From contig JAFYGI010000008.1 of assembly GCA_017543265.1 (NCBI GenBank), forward strand, positions 1 through 64,000: 64,000 bases of DNA, in the 5' to 3' direction. Shown here one piece after another: positions 8,532 through 17,134 of the stretch. Below the pieces are notes generated by a model. The model was not told the origin of the DNA and did no database searches. It saw only the letters and a list, made by a program, of their open reading frames with translations. Position numbers and translations under genes: made by a program. How positions within the stretch are numbered: the first letter of the stretch is position 1; the number at the start of each line of letters is the position of its first letter. Source of the stretch: Bacillota bacterium. Lineage in GTDB: Bacteria; Bacillota; Clostridia; Lachnospirales; CAG-274.

Positions 8532-9398
8532 TCATTCCTCCTTTTGCGAAAGGTACTCCACGGCAGACAGGGCGGCAATATTGCCCTCTCCCGCTGCCTT
8601 TATATATTGGTAGGGTCTGCCGGTTACATCACCGCAGGCAAAACAGCCCCCGACATTGGTGCGCATCAGCCTGTCGGCCACAATGTGCCCGTCCTTTGTT
8701 TCAAGCTGCGGCAAAAGGCGGTCTGCGGCTATGGCACGCCGCAGTATAAACACGCAGGACACGTCATAGCTGCCCTTGTCGGTCATAAGACGGCGCGTGG
8801 ATATATCGGGCGATATTATTTCCTTTGGGATATCGTCATGCACCAGTATATTGCCGCCAAAGTCGGGCTTATCCTTGTAAAGCGGGAAAAAATGCACGGT
8901 TTGTGCCGTCTGCGACAGGTATTTTACCTCGCCCTCCTCTTCGGGGCTGTCGGCTATCACCGCAACGGGTCTGTCCCTGTGCAGGGGAGCATCGCAGGTG
9001 GCGCAGTAGCTTACACCCGTGCCTAAAAGCTCCTTTTCGCCCGCATAAAGGGCGGAGGGCACAACGCCCGCTGCTATTATAAGCGCGGCGGCGCTGTACA
9101 TCGCGGATGACGAGCCCTGCAGGGCAAAGCCTTTGCCCATATCGTACACCGCGGTTATTTTTTCCTCGGTAATGCTTATTTCCATGCGTTCAAGGTGGCG
9201 CTTCAATGCGGCCGCAAGGTCGGCACCCGAAATATCGGGCAGGCCGGGGTAATTTCTTATTTTTTCGGCCTTGGTTATCTTCTGCGACAGCCCGGCGCGG
9301 CCGAACAGCAGCACGCTTTTGCCGCGCTGTGCCGCGGTTATCGCCGCGGATATGCCCGCGGGGCCCGTGCCGATTATCGCTATGTCGGCTTTGTCCAT
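8532..9398 (-). CDS. Thioredoxin reductase-like flavoenzyme lacking NADPH-binding motifs
   Basis: The 288-residue protein has the FAD motif GTGPAGISAA (from G10), the redox pair CATC (C132, C135) and the closing CGDVTG segment of low-molecular-weight thioredoxin reductases. The second nucleotide site is abnormal. Where the family has VIGGGDSA there is VAVIADSPEEEG, and the NADP phosphate motif HRRxxxR is missing (sequence TVHFFPLYKDK). These features are seen directly. They resemble the clostridial ferredoxin-dependent flavin thioredoxin reductases, which do not use NADPH, so ferredoxin as donor is an inference. It is first gene of an operon with trxA behind a consensus promoter. Confidence 0.85.
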   Translation of the reverse strand: MDKADIAIIGTGPAGISAAITAAQRGKSVLLFGRAGLSQKITKAEKIRNYPGLPDISGADLAAALKRHLERMEISITEEKITAVYDMGKGFALQGSSSAMYSAAALIIAAGVVPSALYAGEKELLGTGVSYCATCDAPLHRDRPVAVIADSPEEEGEVKYLSQTAQTVHFFPLYKDKPDFGGNILVHDDIPKEIISPDISTRRLMTDKGSYDVSCVFILRRAIAADRLLPQLETKDGHIVADRLMRTNVGGCFACGDVTGRPYQYIKAAGEGNIAALSAVEYLSQKEE

Positions 9399-9448
9399 AT
9401 CATCACTCCTTAAAAGGGTACGGTCTTATTCTTGGCAGGTCTGTATTA

Positions 9449-9477
9449 ATTATACAGGTTTTTTCGGCAGGTGTCAA
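9449..9477 (-). promoter_or_regulatory. Consensus sigma-A promoter of the thioredoxin operon
   Basis: Read on the minus strand, TTGACA (9477-9472), a 17-base spacer and TATAAT (9454-9449) form a perfect consensus promoter, about 50 bases before the reductase start. It is the strongest promoter match in the window. Confidence 0.85.
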
Positions 9478-9490
9478 TAACGGCAGGTTA

Positions 9491-9519
9491 TTGCAAAAAC
9501 CGCCCGCGTATGGTAAGAT
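9491..9519 (+). promoter_or_regulatory. Extended -10 promoter of the thioesterase gene
   Basis: TTGCAA (9491-9496), 17 bases, and TAAGAT (9514-9519) preceded by TGG form an extended -10 promoter, back to back with the thioredoxin operon promoter. Confidence 0.65.
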
Positions 9520-9539
9520 AAAGAAAAGGAGGCGTGAAA

Positions 9540-10256
9540 ATGATATTTACACATAGCTTTGAGTCGGGTCTGGCCGACATAAACAACGAAAAAAAGGTGA
9601 AAAACAAGTCGCTTCTGACTTATCTGGAAAATATAGCGGGTCTGCACGCGGACAGCGTGAAAAACGGCCTGTACGACATAATCGAAACGGGCTTTACCTG
9701 GGTGATACTGGAGTGGAAGATGCAGGTCATAGATCGTCCCGCCTATGGGGAAAAGCTGGATGTGCATACATGGGCACGCAACAGCGGCAAATTTTACTGC
9801 TACAGGGATTTTGAGGTGTACTGCGGCGGTGCTTTAAAGGTGATAGCATCGTCAAAATGGATGGCGGTGGATATTAAAAACCTGCGCCCCATGCGCATTA
9901 CGGACGAGCTTATCTCAAAATATATGCCCGAGCCCGATAAAAATGTTTTCGGCATAGAGGAGTTTGAAAAGATGAAGGAGCAGCCCGCCTACGATACGCA
10001 GGCCGCCTGTCCCGTGCGCAGGACGGATATCGACATAAACGGCCATGTGCATAACCTTGTCTACCTTGATATGGCGTATGAGCTGCTGGAGGGGGCGGAG
10101 CCCGATTTTGTGGAGATATCCTATAAAAAGGAGCTTCACTACGGCGATGATGCGCGTGTTTTGTGCCGCAGGGACGGCGAAAGTGCGTTTGTTGCGATAA
10201 AAACGGAGGCGGGCACGAGTGCCGTTTTAAATGTCAAATACAGCAAGCAAATTTAA
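9540..10256 (+). CDS. Acyl-ACP thioesterase
   Basis: This 238-residue cytoplasmic protein should hydrolyse acyl-acyl carrier protein and release free fatty acid. It shows the double hot-dog layout of bacterial acyl-ACP thioesterases: an N-terminal half with NKSLLTYLENIAGLH, the segment GFTWVILEWKM, and a second half with DIDINGHVHNLVYLD that holds the family Asn and His. An in-frame GTG six bases upstream sits only one base from the AAAGGAGG, so the ATG at 9540, seven bases away, is preferred. It is monocistronic, divergent from the thioredoxin operon. Confidence 0.88.
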   Translation: MIFTHSFESGLADINNEKKVKNKSLLTYLENIAGLHADSVKNGLYDIIETGFTWVILEWKMQVIDRPAYGEKLDVHTWARNSGKFYCYRDFEVYCGGALKVIASSKWMAVDIKNLRPMRITDELISKYMPEPDKNVFGIEEFEKMKEQPAYDTQAACPVRRTDIDINGHVHNLVYLDMAYELLEGAEPDFVEISYKKELHYGDDARVLCRRDGESAFVAIKTEAGTSAVLNVKYSKQI

Positions 10257-10257
10257 T

Positions 10258-10314
10258 GATCGGGTCCGATCACTTATAAGCCCCGTCATATCGCGGGCGT
10301 CCGATCGTTTTTGA
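10258..10314 (+). terminator. Possible compound terminator after the thioesterase
   Basis: GATCGG just after the stop codon can pair with CCGATC at about 10304-10309, enclosing a smaller GCCC/GGGC hairpin, and five T residues follow. The first GATCGG can instead pair locally with CCGATC at 10266-10271, so the fold is uncertain. Confidence 0.4.
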
Positions 10315-10703
10315 CGTTCACGATAATTAACCGCTGTATACGGCGCAAAGCCTTGTAAAAAATGCACAAGGCCCGCAAAGTCGGCTGTTTCAAATGTGAA
10401 TAATGTGTAAACAAACTATTTATTAAGTATGAATAAATTGCAAATAAGCAAAAATTGACATAAAGACAGGGTTTGCGCATTTGCAATAATTATTAGAAAT
10501 CTAATTTTAGTGGTGCGCTTTGCACAAAAACCTCCTGCCCCGAACCTATTTTTCATATAGTGCGATTGTTATATTTGCCCAAAAGTTTTTTGAGTTATTA
10601 TGATTATTGATTTTGGGACGGCAATGCTGTTATAATCACAGTATAAGGAAAATAGGGGCCGTGAAGAAGACACGGCGTTATCACAAACAAGGAGGTTTTT
10701 TAA
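10315..10703 (+). other. Intergenic leader region of the PL1 lyase
   Basis: No gene is supported in these 389 bases. The region is AT-rich. It holds a promoter at 10607-10636 and the ribosome binding site AAGGAGG at about 10690. A TTGACA at about 10455 lacks a fitting -10 box. I see no riboswitch-like fold. Confidence 0.55.
10607..10636 (+). promoter_or_regulatory. Sigma-A promoter of the PL1 lyase
   Basis: TTGATT (10607-10612) and a consensus TATAAT (10631-10636) are separated by 18 bases, with the start codon 67 bases downstream. Confidence 0.65.
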
Positions 10704-13232
10704 ATGACAAGAAGAACAATAAGCTTTATTATGAGTCTTATACTTGTTCTCGGTTCAATGTTCTCGATGGTTATGAATGTCAGTGCAGCGGGCGTTACTC
10801 CCTCGGCAGGCAATATCTACTACATCAAGAGCAAGAACAGCGGCCTTTACCTCACCGTACAGGGCGACTCAAAGGCTAATGCGGCAAACGTAATACAGTC
10901 AACAGGTACAGGCTCACTCGGACAGCGCTGGATCCTTGAAAAGAATTCAAACGGCACCTACCGCTTACATCCCGCAACAGATATGAGCGGCGGTATGTCC
11001 CTTGACGTTGCATACGGCAGCCAGGACAACGGTGCAAATATACAGATCTATCAGAACAACGGTCAGTCTCCCCAGAACTTTGGTATAAAGGCAAGCGGCG
11101 ACGGCTATGCTATCACAACGGAATGTTCAAATCACTCAAAGGGTCTTGACGTTTCGGGCAAGAGCAAAAACTCGGGCGCAAACGTATTACAGTATCAGTT
11201 CTACGGCGCAGACAACCAGGTTTGGTATTTTGAAAATGCACAGTGGCCTAACGGAAGCAACAGCGGCTCAAGCTCAAGCTCAAACACAAATACCAACACA
11301 AATACAAACACAAATACAAACAACAATAACTCCGGTTCTTCAAGCAGCAGCTCATCTTCGGGCGGCTACACAGCATCCAAGAGCTGGAACTTCTCCGATA
11401 CACAGTTCAACGGTCTTCGCACCGTATCATCAAACGTAACGATCGACGGTCTTACCATCCTTGCAAACAGCAGCAAGACGGTATCCGTTCCTTCGGCACC
11501 CGTATCGGGCTATCAGTATTGCCTCGCACTCGGCGGCGGCGGTACGACCACATACCGTGCGGTAGCACTCAGCGTAAGCGGCTCTACAGCACTTAAAGTA
11601 ACAGCTAAATCAAGCGGTACAGATACAAGAACACTTGTAGTAGTAAACGGCAGCGGCCAGCAGATCGGCACTATCGACTGCAACGGCAACCTTGCAACAG
11701 GTACTGTTACCATCAACGGCAACGGCACTATCTACATCTACTCAAAGGCAAAGGGTATCAACATCTACAAGATCCAGATAGATACCACAGGTTCGGTACC
11801 CGGCGGCGGCGGTTCATCAAGCGGCAGCAGCAATAATACCAACAACAATAACAACAATAATAACCACAATAATAGCAACAGCGGTTCTTCAAGCAACACG
11901 GGCGCAAGCAACGTATCTTCCAAGATCGACTCAAACGGCTACCCCGATCAGCTTATGGAATTCGTATCGACAAGCGACGGCAAGTTTGTAACGGCAAACG
12001 GCAGCAGCATCGTATCAAGCGGTACATCCTCAACGGCTAACCGTTGGAAGATCGTTTCAAAGGGCGGCGGAAGCTACCAGATCTTCAACGCAGCTACAGG
12101 CAATGCACTTACCGTAAACGGTGTAAACACATGGAACATCTCCGCAGTTAAGAACGATTCCAACGGCAACGGCCTTAACTACAAGATAACAAACGGCTCA
12201 AACGCACTTACGCTTTCGGGCTCCAACTACACATTATCGGGCTACAACGGCTCCGCATCACAGAATTTCCGCTTCAACTCTCACGGTGCTGAGGGCTTCG
12301 CAGGCTACTGCAAGACCATGAACGGCGCAGAGAAGGCAAGCGTTACGGGCGGTGTACTCGGCCAGGTAGTATATGTAAACAGCATAGGCGACCTTCAGAA
12401 ATATGCAAGCGGCTCAACTGCTTACACCATCGTTATCAACGGCAATATTTCACAGGGCAGCCTTACAAAGGTAAATGTCGGCAAGAACAAGACCTTTATC
12501 GGCAAGTTCGGTGCAGGCACACTTAACAACGTACATTTCAGATGCGGTTCGGGCACAGGCAACCTTATATTCAAGAACATAAGATTCCAGCACAACTCGA
12601 ACATAAATGACAACGACGATATCCAGATGTATATCACAGAGGGCAACAACTTCTGGCTTGACCACTGCACATGGGCAGGTCACAGCGGTATGCAGAGCAA
12701 CGACCTTGACAAGCACGTTTATGTCGGTGCAAAGGCAGACTACTGCTCAATAACAGCTTGCTACTTCGGCGGCCATAAGTACGGTCTTATCCTCGGCTAT
12801 CCTCAGGAAGACGGTGCAGGCAAGGGTTACAGCGGTTATCCTCGCATGACAATAGCAAACAACTACTTCTACAACAACTATACAAGAGCACCCGGCCTTA
12901 TGCGCTACGGTAACTTCCATTGCTACAACAACTATGTTTACGGCTTCAACTTAGGTTATACACCTTACACAGGCTGCAACATCTACTCCGAGAAGAACTA
13001 CTTCGAGAAGGGCAGCTATGCAGGCCGCGTAGTTGACGACCACGGTGTTGGCGCATTCACAGACAACGGTTCCGTTCTTACATCAAGCGTATCCGGTCTT
13101 AAGACAGGTCAGACCAACTGGAGACCCGGCAACAACTACGGTTATGCAACAAGAAGCGCAAACGATGCAAAGAACTGGGCAAAGGCTAATGCGGGCGCAC
13201 AGAACAGCAGAATAGTATACGCTATCGATTGA
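10704..13232 (+). CDS. Secreted PL1-type pectate lyase with ricin-type trefoil modules
   Basis: The 842-residue secreted enzyme probably cleaves homogalacturonan. Residues 1-29 are a signal peptide. Residues about 36-176 form a ricin-like beta-trefoil (CBM13-like, with the QRW and NQVWYFE motifs). A Ser/Asn/Thr linker follows. Residues about 227-360 are the SWNFSDTQF module also present twice in the PL9 lyase. An Asn-rich linker leads to a second trefoil-like module at about 410-530. The catalytic beta-helix covers about 548-800 with the WLDH motif near 650 and the family arginine R728 in TRAPGLMRYGN. There is no dockerin. It is monocistronic between its own promoter and terminator. Confidence 0.88.
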   Translation: MTRRTISFIMSLILVLGSMFSMVMNVSAAGVTPSAGNIYYIKSKNSGLYLTVQGDSKANAANVIQSTGTGSLGQRWILEKNSNGTYRLHPATDMSGGMSLDVAYGSQDNGANIQIYQNNGQSPQNFGIKASGDGYAITTECSNHSKGLDVSGKSKNSGANVLQYQFYGADNQVWYFENAQWPNGSNSGSSSSSNTNTNTNTNTNTNNNNSGSSSSSSSSGGYTASKSWNFSDTQFNGLRTVSSNVTIDGLTILANSSKTVSVPSAPVSGYQYCLALGGGGTTTYRAVALSVSGSTALKVTAKSSGTDTRTLVVVNGSGQQIGTIDCNGNLATGTVTINGNGTIYIYSKAKGINIYKIQIDTTGSVPGGGGSSSGSSNNTNNNNNNNNHNNSNSGSSSNTGASNVSSKIDSNGYPDQLMEFVSTSDGKFVTANGSSIVSSGTSSTANRWKIVSKGGGSYQIFNAATGNALTVNGVNTWNISAVKNDSNGNGLNYKITNGSNALTLSGSNYTLSGYNGSASQNFRFNSHGAEGFAGYCKTMNGAEKASVTGGVLGQVVYVNSIGDLQKYASGSTAYTIVINGNISQGSLTKVNVGKNKTFIGKFGAGTLNNVHFRCGSGTGNLIFKNIRFQHNSNINDNDDIQMYITEGNNFWLDHCTWAGHSGMQSNDLDKHVYVGAKADYCSITACYFGGHKYGLILGYPQEDGAGKGYSGYPRMTIANNYFYNNYTRAPGLMRYGNFHCYNNYVYGFNLGYTPYTGCNIYSEKNYFEKGSYAGRVVDDHGVGAFTDNGSVLTSSVSGLKTGQTNWRPGNNYGYATRSANDAKNWAKANAGAQNSRIVYAID

Positions 13233-13257
13233 TAAAAACAAACAGAAATCATCCTTT

Positions 13258-13286
13258 GGGGGCTGCGAAAGCGGCCCCCGTTTTTT
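13258..13286 (+). terminator. Rho-independent terminator
   Basis: GGGGGCTGC pairs with GCGGCCCCC (one T-G wobble) around a GAAA loop and is followed by G and six T residues, shortly after the PL1 lyase stop. Confidence 0.88.
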
Positions 13287-13290
13287 GTGC

Positions 13291-13319
13291 TTGCAAATTA
13301 CGCGGTTTTAGGGTAAAAT
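13291..13319 (+). promoter_or_regulatory. Sigma-A promoter of the TPR operon
   Basis: TTGCAA (13291-13296), a 17-base spacer and TAAAAT (13314-13319) lie 87 bases before the next start codon, directly after the preceding terminator. Confidence 0.6.
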
Positions 13320-13405
13320 AGTAACAGGGACTCTCCGTGATCTGATTTTTACACAGCCACAGCGTTTTCGGAGATGCCGCAATACAGTACCGGAAGGAAA
13401 TTGAA

Positions 13406-14272
13406 ATGAACAAACAGCAAAAGATAGATTGGGTGAAATACTGGAAGGGCTTTACGCTGGGCTTTTTGATGCTGGCGTGGATAATAGCCGTGTTTTACCT
13501 GCGTTATCCGCTGTGGATAATGATACCCATAACCTTTGTTTATCTGGTGATAAATATTATTATATTTTACAGCTATTTTCTGGGTATGGTGGGCAATTTT
13601 TATTACTTTACGCGCAACCCCGACAAGGCGCTTTATTACTACCGCAAGGCGGTGGCCAAAAACACCAAAAATGTGGCGGCGCTCTACAATTACTCGCTGG
13701 AGATGCTGCACCTCGGCAATGCGGAGGAGGCACTCATCTACCTTGAACGCGCCGAAAAGTACAATACAGCGCTTTTGTATGAAAAAAATATACCGCTTGC
13801 GGTCAGCAGCTGCTACTGGATAATGGGCGGCGAGGAAAACATACAAAAGGGCATAGAGATACTGGAAAAGCTGAAGGACAGCTACGGCTATGTAAACTGC
13901 AGCGTTTATATCACGCTGGGATATTTTTATCTTTTAAAGGGAGAGCTGGACAAGGCCGAGGAATACACAAAGGTCGCAATAGAGGACAACGACGAGTATG
14001 CGCCCGCATGGGACAACATGGGGCAGATAGCCTTTGCACGGGGAAACTATGACGATGCCCGCGGGCACTTTGAAAAGGCGCTTGAATACCGCCCGACAAT
14101 GGTGGACAGCCTGTATTACATGGGTGTTATCAGCGAGGACGGCGGCGATAAGGAAAAGGCGCTGGAGTTTTACAAAAAGGCCGAAAAATGCAATATTTCT
14201 GCCTTGAATACGGTAACGCGCGAGCAGGTATGCGCAAAGATAGCGGCACTTGAAGGCGGTGAAGGGCAATGA
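13406..14272 (+). CDS. Membrane-anchored TPR-repeat protein
   Basis: I do not recognise a specific family for this 288-residue protein. Two adjacent hydrophobic helices (about 16-34 and 38-60) anchor it. From about residue 68 it is a chain of tetratricopeptide repeats, clearest in the segments with ALYYYRKAV, AEEALIYLERAEKYN, DKAEEYTKVAIEDND, DDARGHFEKALEYRP and EKALEFYKKAEKCN. Such repeats serve as protein-protein scaffolds. The gene overlaps the next one by four bases (ATGA), so the two proteins are translationally coupled and may work together at the membrane. Confidence 0.8.
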   Translation: MNKQQKIDWVKYWKGFTLGFLMLAWIIAVFYLRYPLWIMIPITFVYLVINIIIFYSYFLGMVGNFYYFTRNPDKALYYYRKAVAKNTKNVAALYNYSLEMLHLGNAEEALIYLERAEKYNTALLYEKNIPLAVSSCYWIMGGEENIQKGIEILEKLKDSYGYVNCSVYITLGYFYLLKGELDKAEEYTKVAIEDNDEYAPAWDNMGQIAFARGNYDDARGHFEKALEYRPTMVDSLYYMGVISEDGGDKEKALEFYKKAEKCNISALNTVTREQVCAKIAALEGGEGQ

Positions 14273-14898
14273 AGCAGACGTGCAAGCAATGCGGTAAGGA
14301 ATTTGAGCTGACCGAGGGCGAGATAAAGTTTTACAAGGACAAGGGACTGTCGCTGCCCAAGCGCTGCGCACAATGCCGCGAGTCGAATAAAAAGGAAAAC
14401 AACGCGAAAAAGTCCGGTAAAAAATGGGGCGCTGCGGCTGCGGCCGTTATCGCTGCCGTAGGACTTATGGCGGGACATAGTGCCGTAAACCACGACACAG
14501 CCGCGCCTGTTCAGCAAAGTGTTCAGCAGGAAATAAGCGTGCAAAGCGCGGAACAGGAGAATATCGCACAGCCCGCCGCAGAGGCGGTACAGCCTGCGGA
14601 AACGGCAGAGGATGCCTATGTGCAGGAATATTATTTCAGAAACAAAAACACAAGGGACTCGCACTTTAAAAAGCACGGCGGCGAGTTCGGCGGCGCGTAT
14701 GCGACCCCGCAGGAGTACGAAACGGGCGCGGATAAGGCTGCACACAGCGACAAGGCGCTGCATAAGACGGAAAAGGAAGACGGCGACGACGTTTATTATA
14801 TAGAGGACACAAACGAGTTTGTCGTGGTTTCCACAGACGGCTATATAAGGACGTATTTCAAGCCCGATGCGGGCAGGCGCTATTTTGACAGGCAATAG
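14269..14898 (+). CDS. Zinc-ribbon membrane protein with a possible nuclease-like C-terminal domain
   Basis: The 209-residue protein has three visible parts. Residues 1-43 form a zinc ribbon with C4, C7, C37 and C40 in two CxxC pairs. A hydrophobic helix at about 48-66 and a Gln/Glu/Ala-rich spacer follow. The C-terminal 90 residues contain HFKKHGGEFG, an ETGADKAAH helix and IRTYFKP. The combination of KHG with a late RTYFKP resembles small BECR-type (barnase/EndoU/colicin-like) RNase domains seen in toxins and phage proteins. That assignment is an inference. It starts inside the stop of the TPR gene. Confidence 0.65.
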   Translation: MKQTCKQCGKEFELTEGEIKFYKDKGLSLPKRCAQCRESNKKENNAKKSGKKWGAAAAAVIAAVGLMAGHSAVNHDTAAPVQQSVQQEISVQSAEQENIAQPAAEAVQPAETAEDAYVQEYYFRNKNTRDSHFKKHGGEFGGAYATPQEYETGADKAAHSDKALHKTEKEDGDDVYYIEDTNEFVVVSTDGYIRTYFKPDAGRRYFDRQ

Positions 14899-14929
14899 GC
14901 CGATAGATTTTGTTTGGAGGTGAGTTACG

Positions 14930-17077
14930 GTGCAGTGGTATAAAAAATCAAAACGAATAACGCTTTTGGCGTTTGTTATAATACTTGTTTTTAATATTGC
15001 TCTACCGCTCACGGCATACGCGGACAGCGGCAAAAAGGTCGTGCGTGTGGGCTGGCACGAGCCGCCTTATTTTATCACGAACGAAACGGGCAGACAGTCG
15101 GGCTATTCCTATGAGTACCAGCGCAAGGTCGCTGCATATACCGGCTGGGAGTACGAATATGTGGAGGGTACCTGGACAGAGCTTATGCAAAAGCTCAAAG
15201 ACGGCGAGATCGACCTGATGAGCGATGTGTCCTACACGCAGGATCGTACAAATTATATGCTGTTTTCGTCTATCCCCATGGGCACGGAGGCGTATTATAT
15301 CTTCGTCCCGCCCGACAACGACGAGATAACGGCGGAAAACCTTATGTCGCTTAACGGAAAGTGCGTGGGCGTTACAAAGGGCAGCATACAAAGGGATATT
15401 TTTGTTGACTGGGCAGAAAAGCACGGCATAAAGGTAAAGCTTAAGGAAATAAACGGCGGCGGCGAGGAGTCGATCAAGCTGCTCGGCAAGGAGTTTGATG
15501 CCTATGTTACAATGGATGTGTATGGCTCAAACGATACGGCCGTGCCCGTTTGCAAGATAGGCTCGTCGGATTTCTATTTTGCGGTAAACAAGGACCGCCC
15601 CGACCTGCTTGCCGAGCTGGATGCGGCGCTTAATAAAATACAGGATGAAAATAAGTATTACGACCAGCAGCTTCACGACAAATACCTTAAAGCAAGGGAG
15701 ACCAACCTCTACCTCGGCACGGCCGAAAGAAAGTGGCTTGCCTCTCACGGCAGTATAAAGGTAGGCTATCAGGACAATTACCTTGCGTTTTGCGCAAAGG
15801 ACCCCGAAACGGGGACGCTGACGGGCGCACTCAAGGATTATCTGGATTATGCCTCGACTGCGTTTGAAAATGCGGATATAAGTTTTGAACCCGTCTGCTT
15901 CCCGACGGCGGCTGCGGCCATTGAGGCGCTTAAAAGCGGCGAAATCGACTGTGTGTTCCCCGCCAATCTGACGGATTACGATGCGGAGCAGCTTGACCTG
16001 CTGATGACACCGGCGATAATGCACTCGGAAATGGAGGCGGTGGTGCGCGCATCGGAGCAGAAGGAGTTTGTAAAGCAGGAAAAGGTCGTTGTTGCCGTAA
16101 ACGAGGGCAATACAAACTACGACATCTTCCTTGCGGAGCATTATCCCACATGGGACAGGGCGTATTTTAAGGACACCCCGACGGGGCTTGCTGCCGTGGC
16201 AGACAAAAAGGCGGACTGCGTTATAATAAGCAGCTACCGCTACGGCAATATTTCCAAGCAATGCGAAAGACTGCATCTTACAACGGTCTATACGGGTGTT
16301 GACATGGACTTTTACTTTGCCGTGCGCGAGGATGACACACAGCTTTACTCCATCCTTGCAAGGCTTACGAATATCCTGCCCGAATCCGCTGTACATACCG
16401 CCCTGACCTATTATTCCACCGAGGATGTAAAAACGGGCGCGGTGGATGTTATAAAGGAAAACCTTGTTACCATAATGATCGCGATAGTGTCGGTGCTGCT
16501 TGTTATATTGCTTCTGCTGCTTCGCAGCATCCGTGCCGAGCGCAAGATAATAGAGGAGGAGCATCTTGTAAAGGCGCTTAACAAGCGTGTGTTTGTGGAT
16601 GCACTCACCTCCGTAAGGAACAAGGGCGCATTTGACGAGTATATCCAAAACCTTCAGGACCGTGTGGACAACGAGGAGCGGATAGAGTTCGGCATGGGCA
16701 TATTCGACTGCAACAACCTTAAACAGGTAAACGACCAATTCGGTCATGACAAGGGCGATATTTATTTAAAGACCGCTTGTCAGCTTATCTGCAAGGTATT
16801 TTACCACAGCCCCGTGTTCAGGATAGGTGGCGACGAGTTTGCCGTTGTACTGCAAAACGAGGATTTTGACAACAAGGACGAGCTGATAGAGCAGTTTGAA
16901 AAGCTGCGCTGTGAGAATAACGAGTCGGTCACAAACAAGTGGGAAGAAATACATATCGCAATAGGCATTGCGGTATACGACTCGGATTTTGACGGCTCCA
17001 TCAGCGATACCATACGCCGCGCCGATAAGATAATGTATGAGCATAAGCGTATAGGAAAGGCAAAGGAGCAGCAATAA
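14930..17077 (+). CDS. Diguanylate cyclase with two periplasmic solute-binding domains
   Basis: This 715-residue membrane sensor should make cyclic di-GMP in response to an extracytoplasmic ligand. Residues 1-33 are a signal anchor. Two type-3 solute-binding domains follow (about 38-268 and 278-490), the first with VRVGWHEPPYF and the second with IKVGYQDNY. A transmembrane helix lies at about 508-530, and a GGDEF domain fills the rest, with intact GGDEF at 633-637. I see no RxxD inhibitory site before it. The GTG start at 14930 follows GGAGGTGA. A bidirectional terminator follows. The ligand is unknown; amino acids are the usual ligands of such domains. Confidence 0.88.
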   Translation: MQWYKKSKRITLLAFVIILVFNIALPLTAYADSGKKVVRVGWHEPPYFITNETGRQSGYSYEYQRKVAAYTGWEYEYVEGTWTELMQKLKDGEIDLMSDVSYTQDRTNYMLFSSIPMGTEAYYIFVPPDNDEITAENLMSLNGKCVGVTKGSIQRDIFVDWAEKHGIKVKLKEINGGGEESIKLLGKEFDAYVTMDVYGSNDTAVPVCKIGSSDFYFAVNKDRPDLLAELDAALNKIQDENKYYDQQLHDKYLKARETNLYLGTAERKWLASHGSIKVGYQDNYLAFCAKDPETGTLTGALKDYLDYASTAFENADISFEPVCFPTAAAAIEALKSGEIDCVFPANLTDYDAEQLDLLMTPAIMHSEMEAVVRASEQKEFVKQEKVVVAVNEGNTNYDIFLAEHYPTWDRAYFKDTPTGLAAVADKKADCVIISSYRYGNISKQCERLHLTTVYTGVDMDFYFAVREDDTQLYSILARLTNILPESAVHTALTYYSTEDVKTGAVDVIKENLVTIMIAIVSVLLVILLLLLRSIRAERKIIEEEHLVKALNKRVFVDALTSVRNKGAFDEYIQNLQDRVDNEERIEFGMGIFDCNNLKQVNDQFGHDKGDIYLKTACQLICKVFYHSPVFRIGGDEFAVVLQNEDFDNKDELIEQFEKLRCENNESVTNKWEEIHIAIGIAVYDSDFDGSISDTIRRADKIMYEHKRIGKAKEQQ

Positions 17078-17085
17078 CGCAAAAT

Positions 17086-17133
17086 AAAAGCACCTGCGGT
17101 GATGTCGGAAACATACCGTGCGGGTGCTTTTTG
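17086..17133. terminator. Bidirectional terminator between the cyclase gene and ddl
   Basis: AAAAGCACC with the adjacent TGCGGT pairs with ACCGTGC and GGTGCTTTT around a 14-base loop. T runs occur on both strands, fitting the two convergent genes. Confidence 0.8.
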
Positions 17134-17134
17134 T

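Noticed and set aside
15527-16747. Long minus-strand open frame of 406 codons
   Set aside because: It is the shadow of the diguanylate cyclase gene on the plus strand; no ribosome binding site, motif or plausible composition supports it.
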